In this document: one piece after another, positions 13,024 to 23,914 of the stretch
Layout: each line of letters starts with the position of its first letter
Position numbering within the stretch: the first letter of the stretch is position 1
Source of the DNA: Rhodanobacter lindaniclasticus
Lineage (GTDB): Bacteria; Pseudomonadota; Gammaproteobacteria; Xanthomonadales; Rhodanobacteraceae
DNA length: 34,441 nucleotides
Assembly (NCBI RefSeq): GCF_004799035.1
Contig: NZ_MWIO01000001.1
Span: 1 to 34,441, forward strand
Reading direction: 5' to 3'
Made by a program: the position numbers and the translations under genes
Notes under the pieces: generated by a model
Databases searched by the model: none
Seen by the model: the letters and a program-made list of their open reading frames with translations, nothing else
Told to the model about the DNA's origin: nothing

Positions 13024-15047
13024 ATAGGCATGGCCTCACCCCCGAAGCAATCAGGACACAGTATGAGGCTTCGATTGTCGGAAGCAGCACCTTTCAACCG
13101 CAGGGTGTCAGCAAACAGGCAGCGCTGGATTACCTGAGCAATACCGATGAAGGCGCAATGTACTGGTGGCAAGTTGCCGAGGGTTTCCCACCAGGCGCAC
13201 CTTCGGAGGAAATAACCAAGCGCGCACTCGGGCAGCTCCGATCCGGCCTGGACCTGCCACGCATGGTGACCATCAACCCCGGTGATTCCCTCATCAAGCT
13301 CGTCCCCGAAGGCAAAACGCCCACGGTTCATTCGCCATTCTGGACTGGTGAGCCCCGGGCCAACGCAGCGATCGCGGAAGGCAGAAATCTCTCCGAGTAT
13401 TTCGCGCTGCCAATCGACAGCGAAGCGCCGCGCTTCGACGCCTACCGGATCACCGCAAGGTTCCCGACACAGGTTTTCATCAATACGATAGCGCCCACCT
13501 CCGAGTTGGGCGGCCTGGTCACCAAGAGTGGTGGCGCGGAGCAGGTATTGGTCCCGAACCGCAAACTTTTTTACGACCCGGTGTACGTCAAGAGCGTCAC
13601 GAATATCCCTGACATTGCCATCGGGGCTGAGCGCGGCGCGCTCGCATCCACCCTGGTTCGGGGTGCCGGCGCCCTCGGCGTTGCAGCGGCTGTGGGCGAC
13701 GCCTACACCACCGCCGCGCAGTACCAGGCGCTCAGCGCGCAAAGTAACCCGTTCGGCGCGGATGCGTTGCTGCGCCGCTACGAAGGGCGCACGGCGGGTG
13801 GCGTGATCGGAGGGATCGGCGCCGGCGCCGTCTATGGGTTTGTGGCCGGATCGGAGACTGGGCCCGGCGCCTTCATCACCGGCGCGGTGGGCGGCGTGGT
13901 GGGGGCGTTTGCGGGCGACAAGATCGCCACCATGATCACCGAGCACAAGGTCAATCATCAGACCGGCGCCGACGGCGTCACCTACATGTACGAAAGCGGT
14001 GTCTGGAAGCACACGCACCATCAGCTCGATCCCGATGGCTCCGCGGTGCCGGACCCTTACGGCGCCCCATCGATGCAGGCGGTGGTGACGACAGCACCGG
14101 CCGAGCAGGTGGCGCAACTGGACTACCAGCGCATGACCGCGATCACCGCGTTGGCGCTGGCCAATCCGGCCACGCAGGACACGCGGCTGATCGAGCTGGA
14201 CGGCATCCGCTGGCACGCCACGCGCACCGGTTGGGCGCAGACGGTGGAACTCCCCGGCCTGCCCAACAACAGCTTCGGCATTCCTGCCTTCACGACGGTG
14301 GACCGGCCTGCCGATGCGCAGACCGCCAAGGCGCTGGACCAGCTCGCCGCCAACCGCAAGTTCAACAACACGCACTACGCCGAGGCCGTAGCCAACGCCT
14401 ACGTGATGGATTACTACGGCAAGGGCTGGAGCGAGACCGGTCCCCTGCCCGAGGTCGTTACCCAGGCTCTCGGGCTGGCCAGCGAGAAGCACATCACCGA
14501 CCCGCAGACCGGGCACGTCTGGAACGCCGACGGCCACGGGCATTTCAGCAGGGAGGAAACGCGGCTGATCGGCAGGGTGGTGATCCATGAGTCGCACGGG
14601 GCGAGCGGCGAGGAGCTGGTGCGACTCGGCCGGCTGGAACAGTCGGCCATTGGTTCGAATGCGAACTACGGCAGACAGTTGATCGCGCAGAAGCACGAAG
14701 AGTGGCAGGCGACGCAGGTGCATGCGCCGATCGAGCGCGGCGCCATCGGACCCGATCATCATCCAGCTCCGCCCGAATCCGTGCCAACGTCTCCCGACCT
14801 GACATCCGCACCCACACGCATGGCGCCGCCGATCACGCCGGCAAGTTCCGATCGCGCCATGTTCGATGCGCTGGTCGCGGCCGCACGCACGATGGACATC
14901 GACGCCATGCGCTCGATCGGCCAGCAATACCTGCAATCGGCACAAGGGCAGGCGTGGCTGGCGGCGGGGCAACAACTCAACCAGCAACTTGCGCAGCAGG
15001 CGGAACAGGAGGCGCAGGTGCGGCAAGCGGTGGCGATGCAGCGATGA
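13020..15047 (+). CDS. candidate secreted toxin/effector with TNT-like NAD glycohydrolase motif
   Basis: A 675-residue multidomain protein without a signal peptide. Residues about 127-180 run YFALPIDSEAPRFDAYRI, IAPTSELGG and GGAEQVLVPN. This follows the pattern of TNT NAD-glycohydrolase toxins (LPP-S...F..Y.V, then IAP...GGG-Q-Y-LP). Residues about 205-305 are Gly/Ala-rich and hydrophobic (GGVIGGIGAGAVYGF, GAVGGVVGAFAG), a possible membrane-inserting glycine zipper. The C-terminus (about 615-675) is helical and glutamine-rich (QQLNQQLAQQAEQEAQ). That tail recalls effectors of the Xanthomonadales antibacterial type IV secretion system, but the canonical XVIPCD motifs were not found. Translation is coupled to the 116-residue gene before it. 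Target and secretion route are unproven. Confidence 0.55.
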   Translation: MNRHGLTPEAIRTQYEASIVGSSTFQPQGVSKQAALDYLSNTDEGAMYWWQVAEGFPPGAPSEEITKRALGQLRSGLDLPRMVTINPGDSLIKLVPEGKTPTVHSPFWTGEPRANAAIAEGRNLSEYFALPIDSEAPRFDAYRITARFPTQVFINTIAPTSELGGLVTKSGGAEQVLVPNRKLFYDPVYVKSVTNIPDIAIGAERGALASTLVRGAGALGVAAAVGDAYTTAAQYQALSAQSNPFGADALLRRYEGRTAGGVIGGIGAGAVYGFVAGSETGPGAFITGAVGGVVGAFAGDKIATMITEHKVNHQTGADGVTYMYESGVWKHTHHQLDPDGSAVPDPYGAPSMQAVVTTAPAEQVAQLDYQRMTAITALALANPATQDTRLIELDGIRWHATRTGWAQTVELPGLPNNSFGIPAFTTVDRPADAQTAKALDQLAANRKFNNTHYAEAVANAYVMDYYGKGWSETGPLPEVVTQALGLASEKHITDPQTGHVWNADGHGHFSREETRLIGRVVIHESHGASGEELVRLGRLEQSAIGSNANYGRQLIAQKHEEWQATQVHAPIERGAIGPDHHPAPPESVPTSPDLTSAPTRMAPPITPASSDRAMFDALVAAARTMDIDAMRSIGQQYLQSAQGQAWLAAGQQLNQQLAQQAEQEAQVRQAVAMQR

Positions 15048-15058
15048 GGAAGGAACCC

Positions 15059-15631
15059 ATGAGCCAAGACATTGACGAGTCGAACCATGCGCAGGCGGAG
15101 GACCTGCGCGCGCTGGCGCTGCAACTGGCAGCATTCACCGGCGTGCTGGAGCAGCGCGGCGAGCAGGTAGTGCAGGAGACTCACGACGCCGTGCAACGCC
15201 TCGACCGCGCCGCCCACGGCCTGGCCGGTACTTCCGAACGGCTGGCCGCCAGCGCCATCGAACACATGCGGCAAGCCGCGGCCACCGCGGTGGCCAGCGG
15301 ACTGCGCCAGCCGCTGGAGGACGCCGGGCGCAGCATGCAGGACGGCACCCAGCAACTCCAGCGTGCCATCCGCGAGCTGGAAGAGCGCACCCGCCGCCTC
15401 GGCAAGGCCTTGTCGGCGCATGCGTGGAAGACCTTCGTGGCCAGCGCCGTGGCTTCGCTGGCGGTGATCGGCGTGGCGGTCTGCGTCGGCGTGCAGGCGC
15501 ATCGGGAAAGCGTGCGCGCCGAATGGATCGGCCAAATCAACACCGCCATCGCCAACGGCAAGCTGGCGCGGTGCGCCGACGGCGGAGTGTGCGCGCGCGC
15601 CGGCAACAAGTGGATGCGGCTGGACCCCTAG
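15059..15631 (+). CDS. coiled-coil protein with one membrane helix
   Basis: A 190-residue protein. Residues 1-120 are long amphipathic helices of coiled-coil type (ALALQLAAFTGVLEQRGEQV, AIRELEERTRRLGKAL), followed by one membrane segment (TFVASAVASLAVIGVAVCVG, about 126-146) and a short tail with two cysteines (ARCADGGVCARAGNKWMRL). ATG 15059 has AGGAAGGA at 15047-15053; an in-frame ATG at 15044 overlaps the previous stop. It resembles small accessory proteins of mobilisation or secretion loci in general layout only. It is the third gene of the presumed toxin operon. Function unknown. Confidence 0.65.
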   Translation: MSQDIDESNHAQAEDLRALALQLAAFTGVLEQRGEQVVQETHDAVQRLDRAAHGLAGTSERLAASAIEHMRQAAATAVASGLRQPLEDAGRSMQDGTQQLQRAIRELEERTRRLGKALSAHAWKTFVASAVASLAVIGVAVCVGVQAHRESVRAEWIGQINTAIANGKLARCADGGVCARAGNKWMRLDP

Positions 15632-15761
15632 GCGCAGCGCGACATCGTGCCGTCGGCAGCCTATCCCGGCGAAGCCAATGGTTTCATCTGTATCCATTTG
15701 GCCGCCTAGCCGTCCAAATTGCGCCGCGGCGGCTTAGAAGATTTCGTCATGAAGATTTTTG

Positions 15762-15790
15762 TTGACAGATTCGGCCGCATCGCTTAGGGT
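15762..15790 (+). promoter_or_regulatory. predicted leu/ilv operon promoter
   Basis: TTGACA (15762-15767), a 17-bp spacer and TAGGGT (15785-15790). The leader-peptide ATG at 15798 is 8 nt after the box end, at the expected +1. The 55 bp upstream is relatively AT-rich (GAAGATTTTTG). Confidence 0.6.
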
Positions 15791-15797
15791 CGATTTC

Positions 15798-15935
15798 ATG
15801 TCGCAACGCAGCAGCCATTGCCGCACCGCCGAAGTGAACCGTCTCGCGACGGTCGACGGTCTGCTGCAACTCGGCGGCACGCTCCTTCTTGCTCTCGTAC
15901 TCGTACTCCTCATTACCAACGGAGGTGCGGGCTGA
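15798..15935 (+). CDS. leu/ilv operon leader peptide
   Basis: A 45-residue peptide, MSQRSSHCRT at the start and LLLALVLVLLITNGGAG at the end. The run at 15882-15914 is almost entirely Leu, Val and Ile codons, placed as in IlvL/LeuL attenuation peptides, so ribosome stalling would report shortage of branched-chain aminoacyl-tRNAs. The stop at 15933 is about 50 nt before a terminator hairpin, and leuA starts 116 nt later. The ATG lies at the predicted transcription start; the only AGGG upstream is within the -10 box, so the mRNA would be leaderless. Confidence 0.85.
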   Translation: MSQRSSHCRTAEVNRLATVDGLLQLGGTLLLALVLVLLITNGGAG

Positions 15936-16014
15936 GGGCATGTGTCCAGGTAGCTAGAAAACAAACCTGAAGACTCCCGAAGAACCCCGCACCGGCAACG
16001 GCGCGGGGTTTTTT
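15924..16014 (+). terminator. leu/ilv transcription attenuator
   Basis: Terminator: AACCCCGC (15983-15990) pairs with GCGGGGTT (16003-16010), with inner CCG/CGG closed by the GNRA-type loop GCAA, followed by six T (16009-16014). Antiterminator: GGTGCGGG (15924-15931), inside the end of the leader peptide, is perfectly complementary to CCCGCACC (15986-15993), the left arm of the terminator. A ribosome stalled on the Leu/Val/Ile codons leaves 15924-15931 free; one reaching the stop codon covers it. Confidence 0.85.
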
Positions 16015-16051
16015 GTTGCCCTCGGCATCGCATCCCGATCGGAGCGAAGCC

Positions 16052-17658
<1,607 letters not shown>

Positions 17659-17662
<4 letters not shown>

Positions 17663-18660
17663 GTACGCCCTTCGTCTGGCACAACGGCCGCATCAAGCCG
17701 TCGGCCGAAGCCACCACCCACGTCAGCGCGCACGCGCTGCACTACGGCTCCTCCGTGTTCGAGGGCGAGCGCGTCTACGCCACGCCGCGCGGTCCGGCTT
17801 ACTTCCGCCTCGCCGACCATACCCGGCGCCTGTTCGAGTCGGCCCGCGTCTACGAAATCGAGATCGGCTACGGCGAGGAGGAGATCAACGCCGCCTGCCT
17901 GGAGCTGATCCGCGCCAACGCGATGCCGTCGGCCTACGTGCGGCCGATCGTGTTCCGCGGCGCGGGCGGGCTGGGCGTGCTGGCGAAGGACGGCGCCCCG
18001 GTCGAGGTGGCGATCATGGCGATGGCCTGGGGCGCGTACCTGGGCGAGGCAGCCGAACGCGGCGCCGACATCTGCGTGTCGTCCTGGCACCGCCCCGCGC
18101 CGAACACCTTGCCGAGCTGGGCCAAGGCCGGCGGCAATTACCTGTCGAGCCAGCTGATCGGGCTGGAGGCGCGCCGCAACGGCTACGACGAGGGCATCGC
18201 GCTGGGCGTGAACGGCCTGCTCAGCGAAGGCGCCGGCGAGAACCTGTTCCTGGTGAAGAACGGCAAGCTGCTCACGCCCCCGTCCAGCGCCGGCATCCTG
18301 GCCGGGATCACCCGCGACAGCGTGCTGGCGCTGGCCGCCGATCTTGGCATCGAAGCGGAAGAACGCGAGCTGCCGCGCGAGGCGCTGTATTCGGCCGACG
18401 AGGTGTTCATGACCGGCACCGCCGCCGAGATCACGCCGGTGCGCTCGGTCGACCGCAAGGCGATCGGCCAGGGCGCGCCCGGTCCGGTCACGCAGCAGCT
18501 GCGGCAGGCGTTCTTCGGCCTGTTCGACGGGCGCACCGAGGATCGCCGGTCCTGGCTGACCATGGTCAGTGCGGTCATCCCTGGTCGCGAAGATCAAGAA
18601 CCGGCCATCCATGGCCGGACTCCTCATCAACAGCCTGCCCCTATGGAGGCATCGGCATGA
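17659..18660 (+). CDS. ilvE: branched-chain amino acid aminotransferase with extended C-terminus
   Basis: A 333-residue fold-type IV PLP transaminase that makes valine, leucine and isoleucine from their 2-keto acids with glutamate. [18 protein letters not shown] holds the PLP lysine K156 and [12 protein letters not shown] the phosphate-side contact; the start [15 protein letters not shown] is typical. The family is normally about 305-310 residues. Here the usual end DRRSWLT is followed by 25-odd extra residues encoded by palindromic DNA (18553-18618). ATG 17659 overlaps the leuA stop and the gene's own stop overlaps leuC (both ATGA). Confidence 0.93.
18601..18618. repeat. palindrome inside the ilvE 3' end
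   Basis: CCGGCCAT and ATGGCCGG are perfect arms around CC. A second perfect palindrome, CTGACCATGGTCAG, lies just upstream near 18556. Both are translated as part of the IlvE C-terminal extension. Confidence 0.6.
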
Positions 18661-20069
18661 GTGCGAGGACGCTGTTCGAGAAAATCTGGGACGCCCACGT
18701 GGTCGCCGCCGAGACCGCCGACACGCCGGCGATCCTCTACGTCGACCTGCACCTGGTGCACGAGGTGACCTCGCCGCAGGCGTTCAGCGAACTGCGCGCG
18801 CGCGGCCTGAAGCTGCGCCGGCCCGACCGCATGCTGGCCACGCTGGACCATTCCACGCCGACCCTGCCGGCGAACGCCGACGGCAGCCGCCCGTACGCGA
18901 GCGCCGAGGCGCAGGCGCAGGTCGCGCAGCTGGAAGCGAACTGCCGCGAATTCGGCGTCGAGCTGCACGGCTGGGACAGCGCCGAGCGCGGCATCGTGCA
19001 CGTGATCGGCCCCGAGCTGGGCGCCACGCAGCCGGGCATGACCATCGTCTGCGGCGACAGCCACACCTCGACCCACGGCGCGTTCGGCGCGCTGGCGTTC
19101 GGCATCGGCACCACCGAGGTCGGCCACGTGATGGCCACGCAGTGCCTGCTGCAGCGCCGGCCGAAGACCATGGCGATCCACGTCGACGGCCAATTGCCTG
19201 CCGGCGTCGGGGCGAAGGACCTGATCCTGCACATCATCGGCAGCATCGGCGTCGATGGCGGCACCGGCCACGTGCTGGAGTACCGCGGCGCGGCGATCGA
19301 GGCGCTGTCGATGGACGAGCGCATGACCGTGTGCAACATGTCGATCGAGGCCGGCGCGCGCGCCGGGCTGATCGCGCCGGACGAGACCACGTTCGCCTGG
19401 CTGAAAGGTCGCCCGCGCGTGCCGCAGGGCGCGGCGTGGGACGCCGCCGTCACGCAATGGCGCGCGCTGAAGAGCGACGACGGCGCGCGCTACGACCGCG
19501 AGGTGCGCATCGACGCCGCCGCGGTGAAGCCCACCGTCACCTACGGCACCCATCCGGGCATGGCGATCGCGCTGGACGCACCGGTGCCGGCGGCCACCAA
19601 TGCGCAGGAGCGCCGCGCGCTGGACTACATGCGAAGCCAGCCCGGCCAGCCGATGCAGGGCACGCCGGTGGACGTGGTGTTCATCGGCAGCTGCACCAAC
19701 TCCCGCCTGTCCGACCTGCGCGAAGTGGCGCGCGTGCTGCGCGGCCGACACGTCGCCGCCGGCGTGCGCATGCTGGTGGTGCCCGGCTCCGAGGCGGTGC
19801 GCCGCGACGCCGAGCGCGAAGGCCTGCACCGGGTGTTCCTTGCCGCCGGCGCCGAATGGCGCGTGCCCGGCTGCTCGATGTGCATCGCGATGAACGGCGA
19901 CCTGGCGCAGCCCGGGCAACTGGTGGTGTCCACCTCCAACCGCAACTTCGAAGGCCGCCAGGGCAAGGGCGCGCGCACCGTGCTGGCCAGCCCGGCTACT
20001 GCCGCGGCATCGGCGATCGCCGGGTGCATCGCTGATCCGCGGGAATACTTGGTGGAGGTGGCGGCATGA
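18657..20069 (+). CDS. leuC: 3-isopropylmalate dehydratase large subunit
   Basis: A 470-residue aconitase-type subunit that isomerises 2- to 3-isopropylmalate together with LeuD. The [4Fe-4S] ligands are C346 (IGSCTNSR), C406 and C409 (PGCSMCIAM). [20 protein letters not shown] and [14 protein letters not shown] are family signatures. ATG 18657 has GGAGG at 18645-18649 and overlaps the ilvE stop by 4 nt. Length is standard for the proteobacterial two-subunit form. It is separated from leuD by 187 bp of palindromic repeats. Confidence 0.96.
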   Translation: MSARTLFEKIWDAHVVAAETADTPAILYVDLHLVHEVTSPQAFSELRARGLKLRRPDRMLATLDHSTPTLPANADGSRPYASAEAQAQVAQLEANCREFGVELHGWDSAERGIVHVIGPELGATQPGMTIVCGDSHTSTHGAFGALAFGIGTTEVGHVMATQCLLQRRPKTMAIHVDGQLPAGVGAKDLILHIIGSIGVDGGTGHVLEYRGAAIEALSMDERMTVCNMSIEAGARAGLIAPDETTFAWLKGRPRVPQGAAWDAAVTQWRALKSDDGARYDREVRIDAAAVKPTVTYGTHPGMAIALDAPVPAATNAQERRALDYMRSQPGQPMQGTPVDVVFIGSCTNSRLSDLREVARVLRGRHVAAGVRMLVVPGSEAVRRDAEREGLHRVFLAAGAEWRVPGCSMCIAMNGDLAQPGQLVVSTSNRNFEGRQGKGARTVLASPATAAASAIAGCIADPREYLVEVAA

Positions 20070-20090
20070 ATGCCCACGACCGCCGCGTTG

Positions 20091-20228
20091 CGCTCCCTCT
20101 CCCCTCCGGGGAGAGGGCTGGGGTGAGGGGCCACGCCGACGCAGATACCGCATCAAAGCGGGCTCTGATCAACAACGCCGCAAGCACCCGCCCCTCACCT
20201 CAATCCTCTCCCCAAAGGGGAGAGGAGG
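20091..20228. repeat. CTCTCCCC...GGGGAGAGG palindromic repeats, two inverted copies
   Basis: Left copy: CCCTCTCCCCTCCGGGGAGA then GGGCTGGGGTGAGGGG. Right copy: CCCCTCACCTCAATCCTCTC then CCCAAAGGGGAGAGGAGG. The two face each other (GGGTGAGGGG against CCCCTCACC), so the whole leuC-leuD gap can fold into a large cruciform-like structure. The elements lie in the middle of an operon. Confidence 0.75.
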
Positions 20229-20256
20229 CCAACGCAAGAAGCGAGGAATTGCATTG

Positions 20257-20838
20257 ATGCAACCCGTCACCCACCTCCACTCGCGCACCGCCGTGCTGGC
20301 CGACGAGAACATCGACACCGACCGCATCATCCCGGCGCGCTTCCTCACCACCACCACGCGCGAGGGGCTGGGCCGGTTGTGCTTCCACGACTGGCGCTAC
20401 CAGGCCGACGGCGCCGACAACCCAGCCTTCCCGCTCAACCGCCCGGAAGCGCGCGGCTGCGCGATCCTGGTCGCCGGACGCAACTTCGGCTGCGGCTCCT
20501 CGCGCGAGCACGCGCCGTGGGCGCTGCTGGACTACGGCATCCGCGCGGTGCTGTGCAGCGAGATCGCGGACATCTTCCGCGGCAACGCGCTGAAGAACGG
20601 CCTGCTCGCCATCGTCATCGACGAGCCGGAGCACCGCTGGCTGCTCCGGCACCCGGGCATCGAGCTGGCGATCGACGTGCGCGAGCAGTTCATCGCGCTG
20701 CCCGACGGCGGCCGCATCCGCTTCGCGCTGGAACCGTTCGCGCGGCACTGCCTGCTCCACGGCGTCGACCAGCTCGGTTACCTCTTGCAGAACGAGACAG
20801 CGATCGCTCATTACGAACAACAGGAGCAAGCCGCATGA
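20257..20838 (+). CDS. leuD: 3-isopropylmalate dehydratase small subunit
   Basis: A 193-residue swivel domain that completes LeuC. It shows [19 protein letters not shown] near the start, [17 protein letters not shown] in the middle and [11 protein letters not shown], all LeuD signatures. ATG 20257 was chosen over the adjacent TTG; GAGGAA at 20243-20248 is correctly spaced. Overlaps leuB by 4 nt. Length is near the usual 200. Confidence 0.95.
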   Translation: MQPVTHLHSRTAVLADENIDTDRIIPARFLTTTTREGLGRLCFHDWRYQADGADNPAFPLNRPEARGCAILVAGRNFGCGSSREHAPWALLDYGIRAVLCSEIADIFRGNALKNGLLAIVIDEPEHRWLLRHPGIELAIDVREQFIALPDGGRIRFALEPFARHCLLHGVDQLGYLLQNETAIAHYEQQEQAA

Positions 20839-21926
20839 AGGCGCACATCGTCACCCTGCCCGGCGATGGTGTCGGCCCCGAGGTCACCGCCGCCGCGGTG
20901 GCCGTATTGAAAGCCGTCGCCGCGCGCTACGAGCACGTGTTCGACTTCGACGAGCAGCTGATCGGCGGCGCCGCGATCGACGCCTGCGGCGAGCCGCTGC
21001 GGGCCGCGTCGCTGGTCGCCTGCCGCTGCGCCGACGCGGTGCTGCTGGGTGCCGTGGGCGGGCCGAAGTGGTCCGATCCGAATGCACCGGTACGGCCCGA
21101 ACAGGGCCTGCTGGCACTGCGCGCCGCGCTCGGCGTGTACGCCAACCTGCGTCCGCTGCAGGTGCATCCGGCGCTGGCGAACCTGTCGCCGCTGAAGAAC
21201 GAACGGCTGCACGACGTCGACGTGCTGTTCGTGCGCGAACTCACCGGCGGCATGTACTTCGGCACGCGCACACGCAGCGACGACGCCGCCACCGATGAGT
21301 GCAAGTACACCGTGACCGAGATCGAGCGCGTGGTGCGCCGCGCCTTCGAGCTGGCGCGCGGACGACGCCGACAGCTCACCTCGGTGGACAAGGCGAACGT
21401 GCTGGAAACCTCGCGGCTATGGCGCAGCACGGTGCAGCGCATCGCCGCCGACTATCCCGACGTGCGCGTCGAGCATCAGCTGGTCGACTCCATGGCGATG
21501 CTGCTGCTGACCCGCCCGGCCAGCTACGACGTGGTGGTTACCGAGAACCTGTTCGGCGACATCCTCACCGACGAGGCCGCCGCGCTGGCCGGTTCGCTCG
21601 GCCTGCTGCCGTCGGCGTCGCTGGGCGACGGCCGGCGCGGGCTGTACGAACCGATCCACGGCTCGGCGCCGGACATCGCCGGGCAAGGCGTGGCCAATCC
21701 GGTCGGCGCGATCCTCTCCGCCGCGTTGCTGCTGCGTCATTCACTGGGGCTGGAGGCCGAGGCGGAGGCCGTCGAGGCCGCGGTCGACACGGTGCTGCGC
21801 GACGGTCCTCACAGCCGTGATCTCGGCGGCAGCGCCGGCACCGCCGCCGTGCTGGCCGCGATCCTGGCGGCACTGGACAGTCCGGCGGCAAACACCGTGA
21901 CTCGTTTCAGCGGTGCGCGCGCATGA
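20835..21926 (+). CDS. leuB: 3-isopropylmalate dehydrogenase
   Basis: A 363-residue NAD-dependent decarboxylating dehydrogenase giving 2-ketoisocaproate. [18 protein letters not shown] is the N-terminal signature. [14 protein letters not shown] is the substrate loop, [15 protein letters not shown] contains the catalytic lysine, and [25 protein letters not shown] holds the metal aspartates. [19 protein letters not shown] is the NAD-binding region. ATG 20835 overlaps the leuD stop. It ends the leu part of the cluster; hairpins with T-tracts follow. Confidence 0.96.
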   Translation: MKAHIVTLPGDGVGPEVTAAAVAVLKAVAARYEHVFDFDEQLIGGAAIDACGEPLRAASLVACRCADAVLLGAVGGPKWSDPNAPVRPEQGLLALRAALGVYANLRPLQVHPALANLSPLKNERLHDVDVLFVRELTGGMYFGTRTRSDDAATDECKYTVTEIERVVRRAFELARGRRRQLTSVDKANVLETSRLWRSTVQRIAADYPDVRVEHQLVDSMAMLLLTRPASYDVVVTENLFGDILTDEAAALAGSLGLLPSASLGDGRRGLYEPIHGSAPDIAGQGVANPVGAILSAALLLRHSLGLEAEAEAVEAAVDTVLRDGPHSRDLGGSAGTAAVLAAILAALDSPAANTVTRFSGARA

Positions 21927-21961
21927 ACCCGATGCGCCGCCCGACCACCCGGTTACTCCTG

Positions 21962-21987
21962 CGGATACACGGAGGTGTCCGTTTTTT
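21962..21987 (+). terminator. intrinsic terminator-like hairpin after leuB
   Basis: CGGATAC (21962-21968) pairs with GTGTCCG (21975-21981), one T-G wobble, loop ACGGAG, followed by six T (21982-21987). It starts 36 nt after the leuB stop in the same direction and should reduce read-through into ilvD. Confidence 0.6.
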
Positions 21988-22070
21988 CTGCTGCTCCCTG
22001 CGCGTTGTCGACGTTGGACGACTGGCGCACGCCGTGATGGCGACCAGTGCCCGTCCGGTTTCGTCACCCT

Positions 22071-22096
22071 CCCCGGCGCGCAGGGGGCGCTTTTTT
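22071..22096 (+). terminator. weak second terminator-like hairpin before ilvD
   Basis: CCCC (22071-22074) with GGGG (22083-22086), or GCGC with GCGC, followed by six T (22091-22096). The stem is short, so the T-tract is the better evidence. Confidence 0.3.
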
Positions 22097-22125
22097 CTTC
22101 GCCGCCGATCGACTTCATGGCGAGC

Positions 22126-22180
22126 ACCCGCCCCTCATCCGCCCCTTCGGGGCACCTTCCCCCCGGGGGGGAGAAGGCAA
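22126..22180. repeat. CTCTCCC-type palindromic repeat, variant copy
   Basis: CGCCCCTCATCCGCCCCTTC then GGGGCACC and CCTTCCCCCCGGGGGGGAGAAGG. The GCCCCTTCGGGGC and CCTTCCCCC/GGGGGAGAAGG stems lie directly before the ilvD ribosome site (GGAG 22191). Confidence 0.65.
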
Positions 22181-22202
22181 TTTGTCCTTCGGAGCTTTCC
22201 TC

Positions 22203-23914
22203 ATGCGCAGTGACCTGATCAAGAACGGCCCCGACCGCGCCCCCGCCCGCGCCATGCTGCGCGCCACCGGCATGGACGACTCCGCGCTGAAGCAGCCGCT
22301 GGTGGCGGTGGTGCACACCTGGTCGGACGTCTCGCCATGCAACTTGAACCTGCGCGAGCTGGCGCAGGCGGCGATGGCCGGCGTGCGCGCCGCCGGCGGC
22401 ACGCCGGTGGAGTTCAACACCATCGCGGTCACCGACGGCATCGCCATGGGCACGCCGGGCATGCGCTATTCGCTGGTCAGCCGCGAAGTCATCACCGACT
22501 CGATCGAGGCGGCGGTGGAAGGCCATCTGTGCGACGCCATGGTGGTGCTGTGCGGCTGCGACAAGACCATCCCCGCCGCGGCGATGGCGATGGCGCGGCT
22601 GGACATCCCTGCGGTGGCGCTGTACGGCGGTACCATCGCGCACGGCCTGCACAAGAACCGGCCAATCACCATCCAGCAGGTGTTCGAGGCGGTGGGTGCG
22701 CACGGCGCGGGCAAGATCGACGACGCGGAACTGCGCGCGGTGGAATGCGACGCCTGCGGCGGCGCCGGCGCCTGCGGCGGCCAGTTCACCGCCAACACGA
22801 TGGCGATGGTGCTGACCACGCTGGGGCTGTCGCCGATGGGGTTGAACGACATCCCCGCCACGCATCCGGACAAGATCAAGGCCGCGCATCGCTGCGGCGA
22901 GCTGGTGATGGATTGCCTGCGTGCCGGCCGCACGCCGCGCGCACTGATCAACCGCGACTCGCTGGCCAACGTCGCACGCATGGTGGCGGCCACCGCCGGC
23001 TCCACCAATGCGGTGCTGCACACCCTGGCGATTGCGCGCGAGGCCGGCGCCGAGTGGTCGCTGGAGGATTTCCAGCCGGCCACCGAGGCGACCCCGGTGA
23101 TCGCCGACCTGCTGCCCTCGGGCCGCTACACCGCAGTGGAGATGTTCGACGCCGGCGGCGCCGCGCGCGTGGCGCAGGAGCTGATCGCCGCCGGCATGCT
23201 GATCGACGCGCCCACCGTCACCGGCCGCAGCCTGTTCGCCGAAGCCGCCGCCGCGCCGCGCTTCACCGATCAACCAGTGATCGCGCCGGTCAGTGCACCG
23301 CTGAAACCGCACGGCGGCTATTCCATTCTCTACGGCAATCTCGCGCCGGACGGCTGCATCCTGAAGATCCCCGGCAAGAACAGCGCCGGCCACGGCGGCA
23401 CCCGCTTCGAAGGCAGCGCCCGCGTGTTCGAGAGCGAGGAGGCCGCCTTCGCCGCCGTGCAGGAAGGGCGCATCGGCAAGGGCGACGTGGTGGTGATCCG
23501 CAACGAAGGTCCCGCCGGCGGCCCTGGCATGCGCGAGATGCTCGGCGTCACCGCCGCGCTGATCGGCCGCGGCCTCGGCGACGACGTGGCGCTGATCACC
23601 GACGGCCGCTTCTCCGGCGCCACCCACGGCTTCATGGTCGGCCACATCGCGCCGGAAGCGGCGCGCGGCGGCCCGATCGCGCTGCTCGCCGATGGCGACC
23701 GCATCCGCATCGACGCGCTCGCGCGCGAGATCGCCACCGACGCCGATCTCGTCGCTCGCCGCGCGAGGTGGCAGCCACCGGCGCCGAAAGTCAGCCGCGG
23801 CGTGCTGGCCAAGTTCGCCCTGCTGGTGGGCTCGGCCTCGGACGGTGCCACCACGCAACCCGCCTCACCCGCACCGCACACCACCCCCACCACATCCAAC
23901 CAGGGAGTCACCGC

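Noticed and set aside
20091-20228. CRISPR array or attachment site between leuC and leuD
   Set aside because: There are only two copies, inverted, with no spacer periodicity; they belong to a dispersed palindromic repeat family.
21923-22213. 96-codon frame after leuB, considered as an ilv leader peptide
   Set aside because: No ribosome site, no run of Ile/Val/Leu codons before the hairpin, and it runs through both T-tracts and a palindromic repeat.
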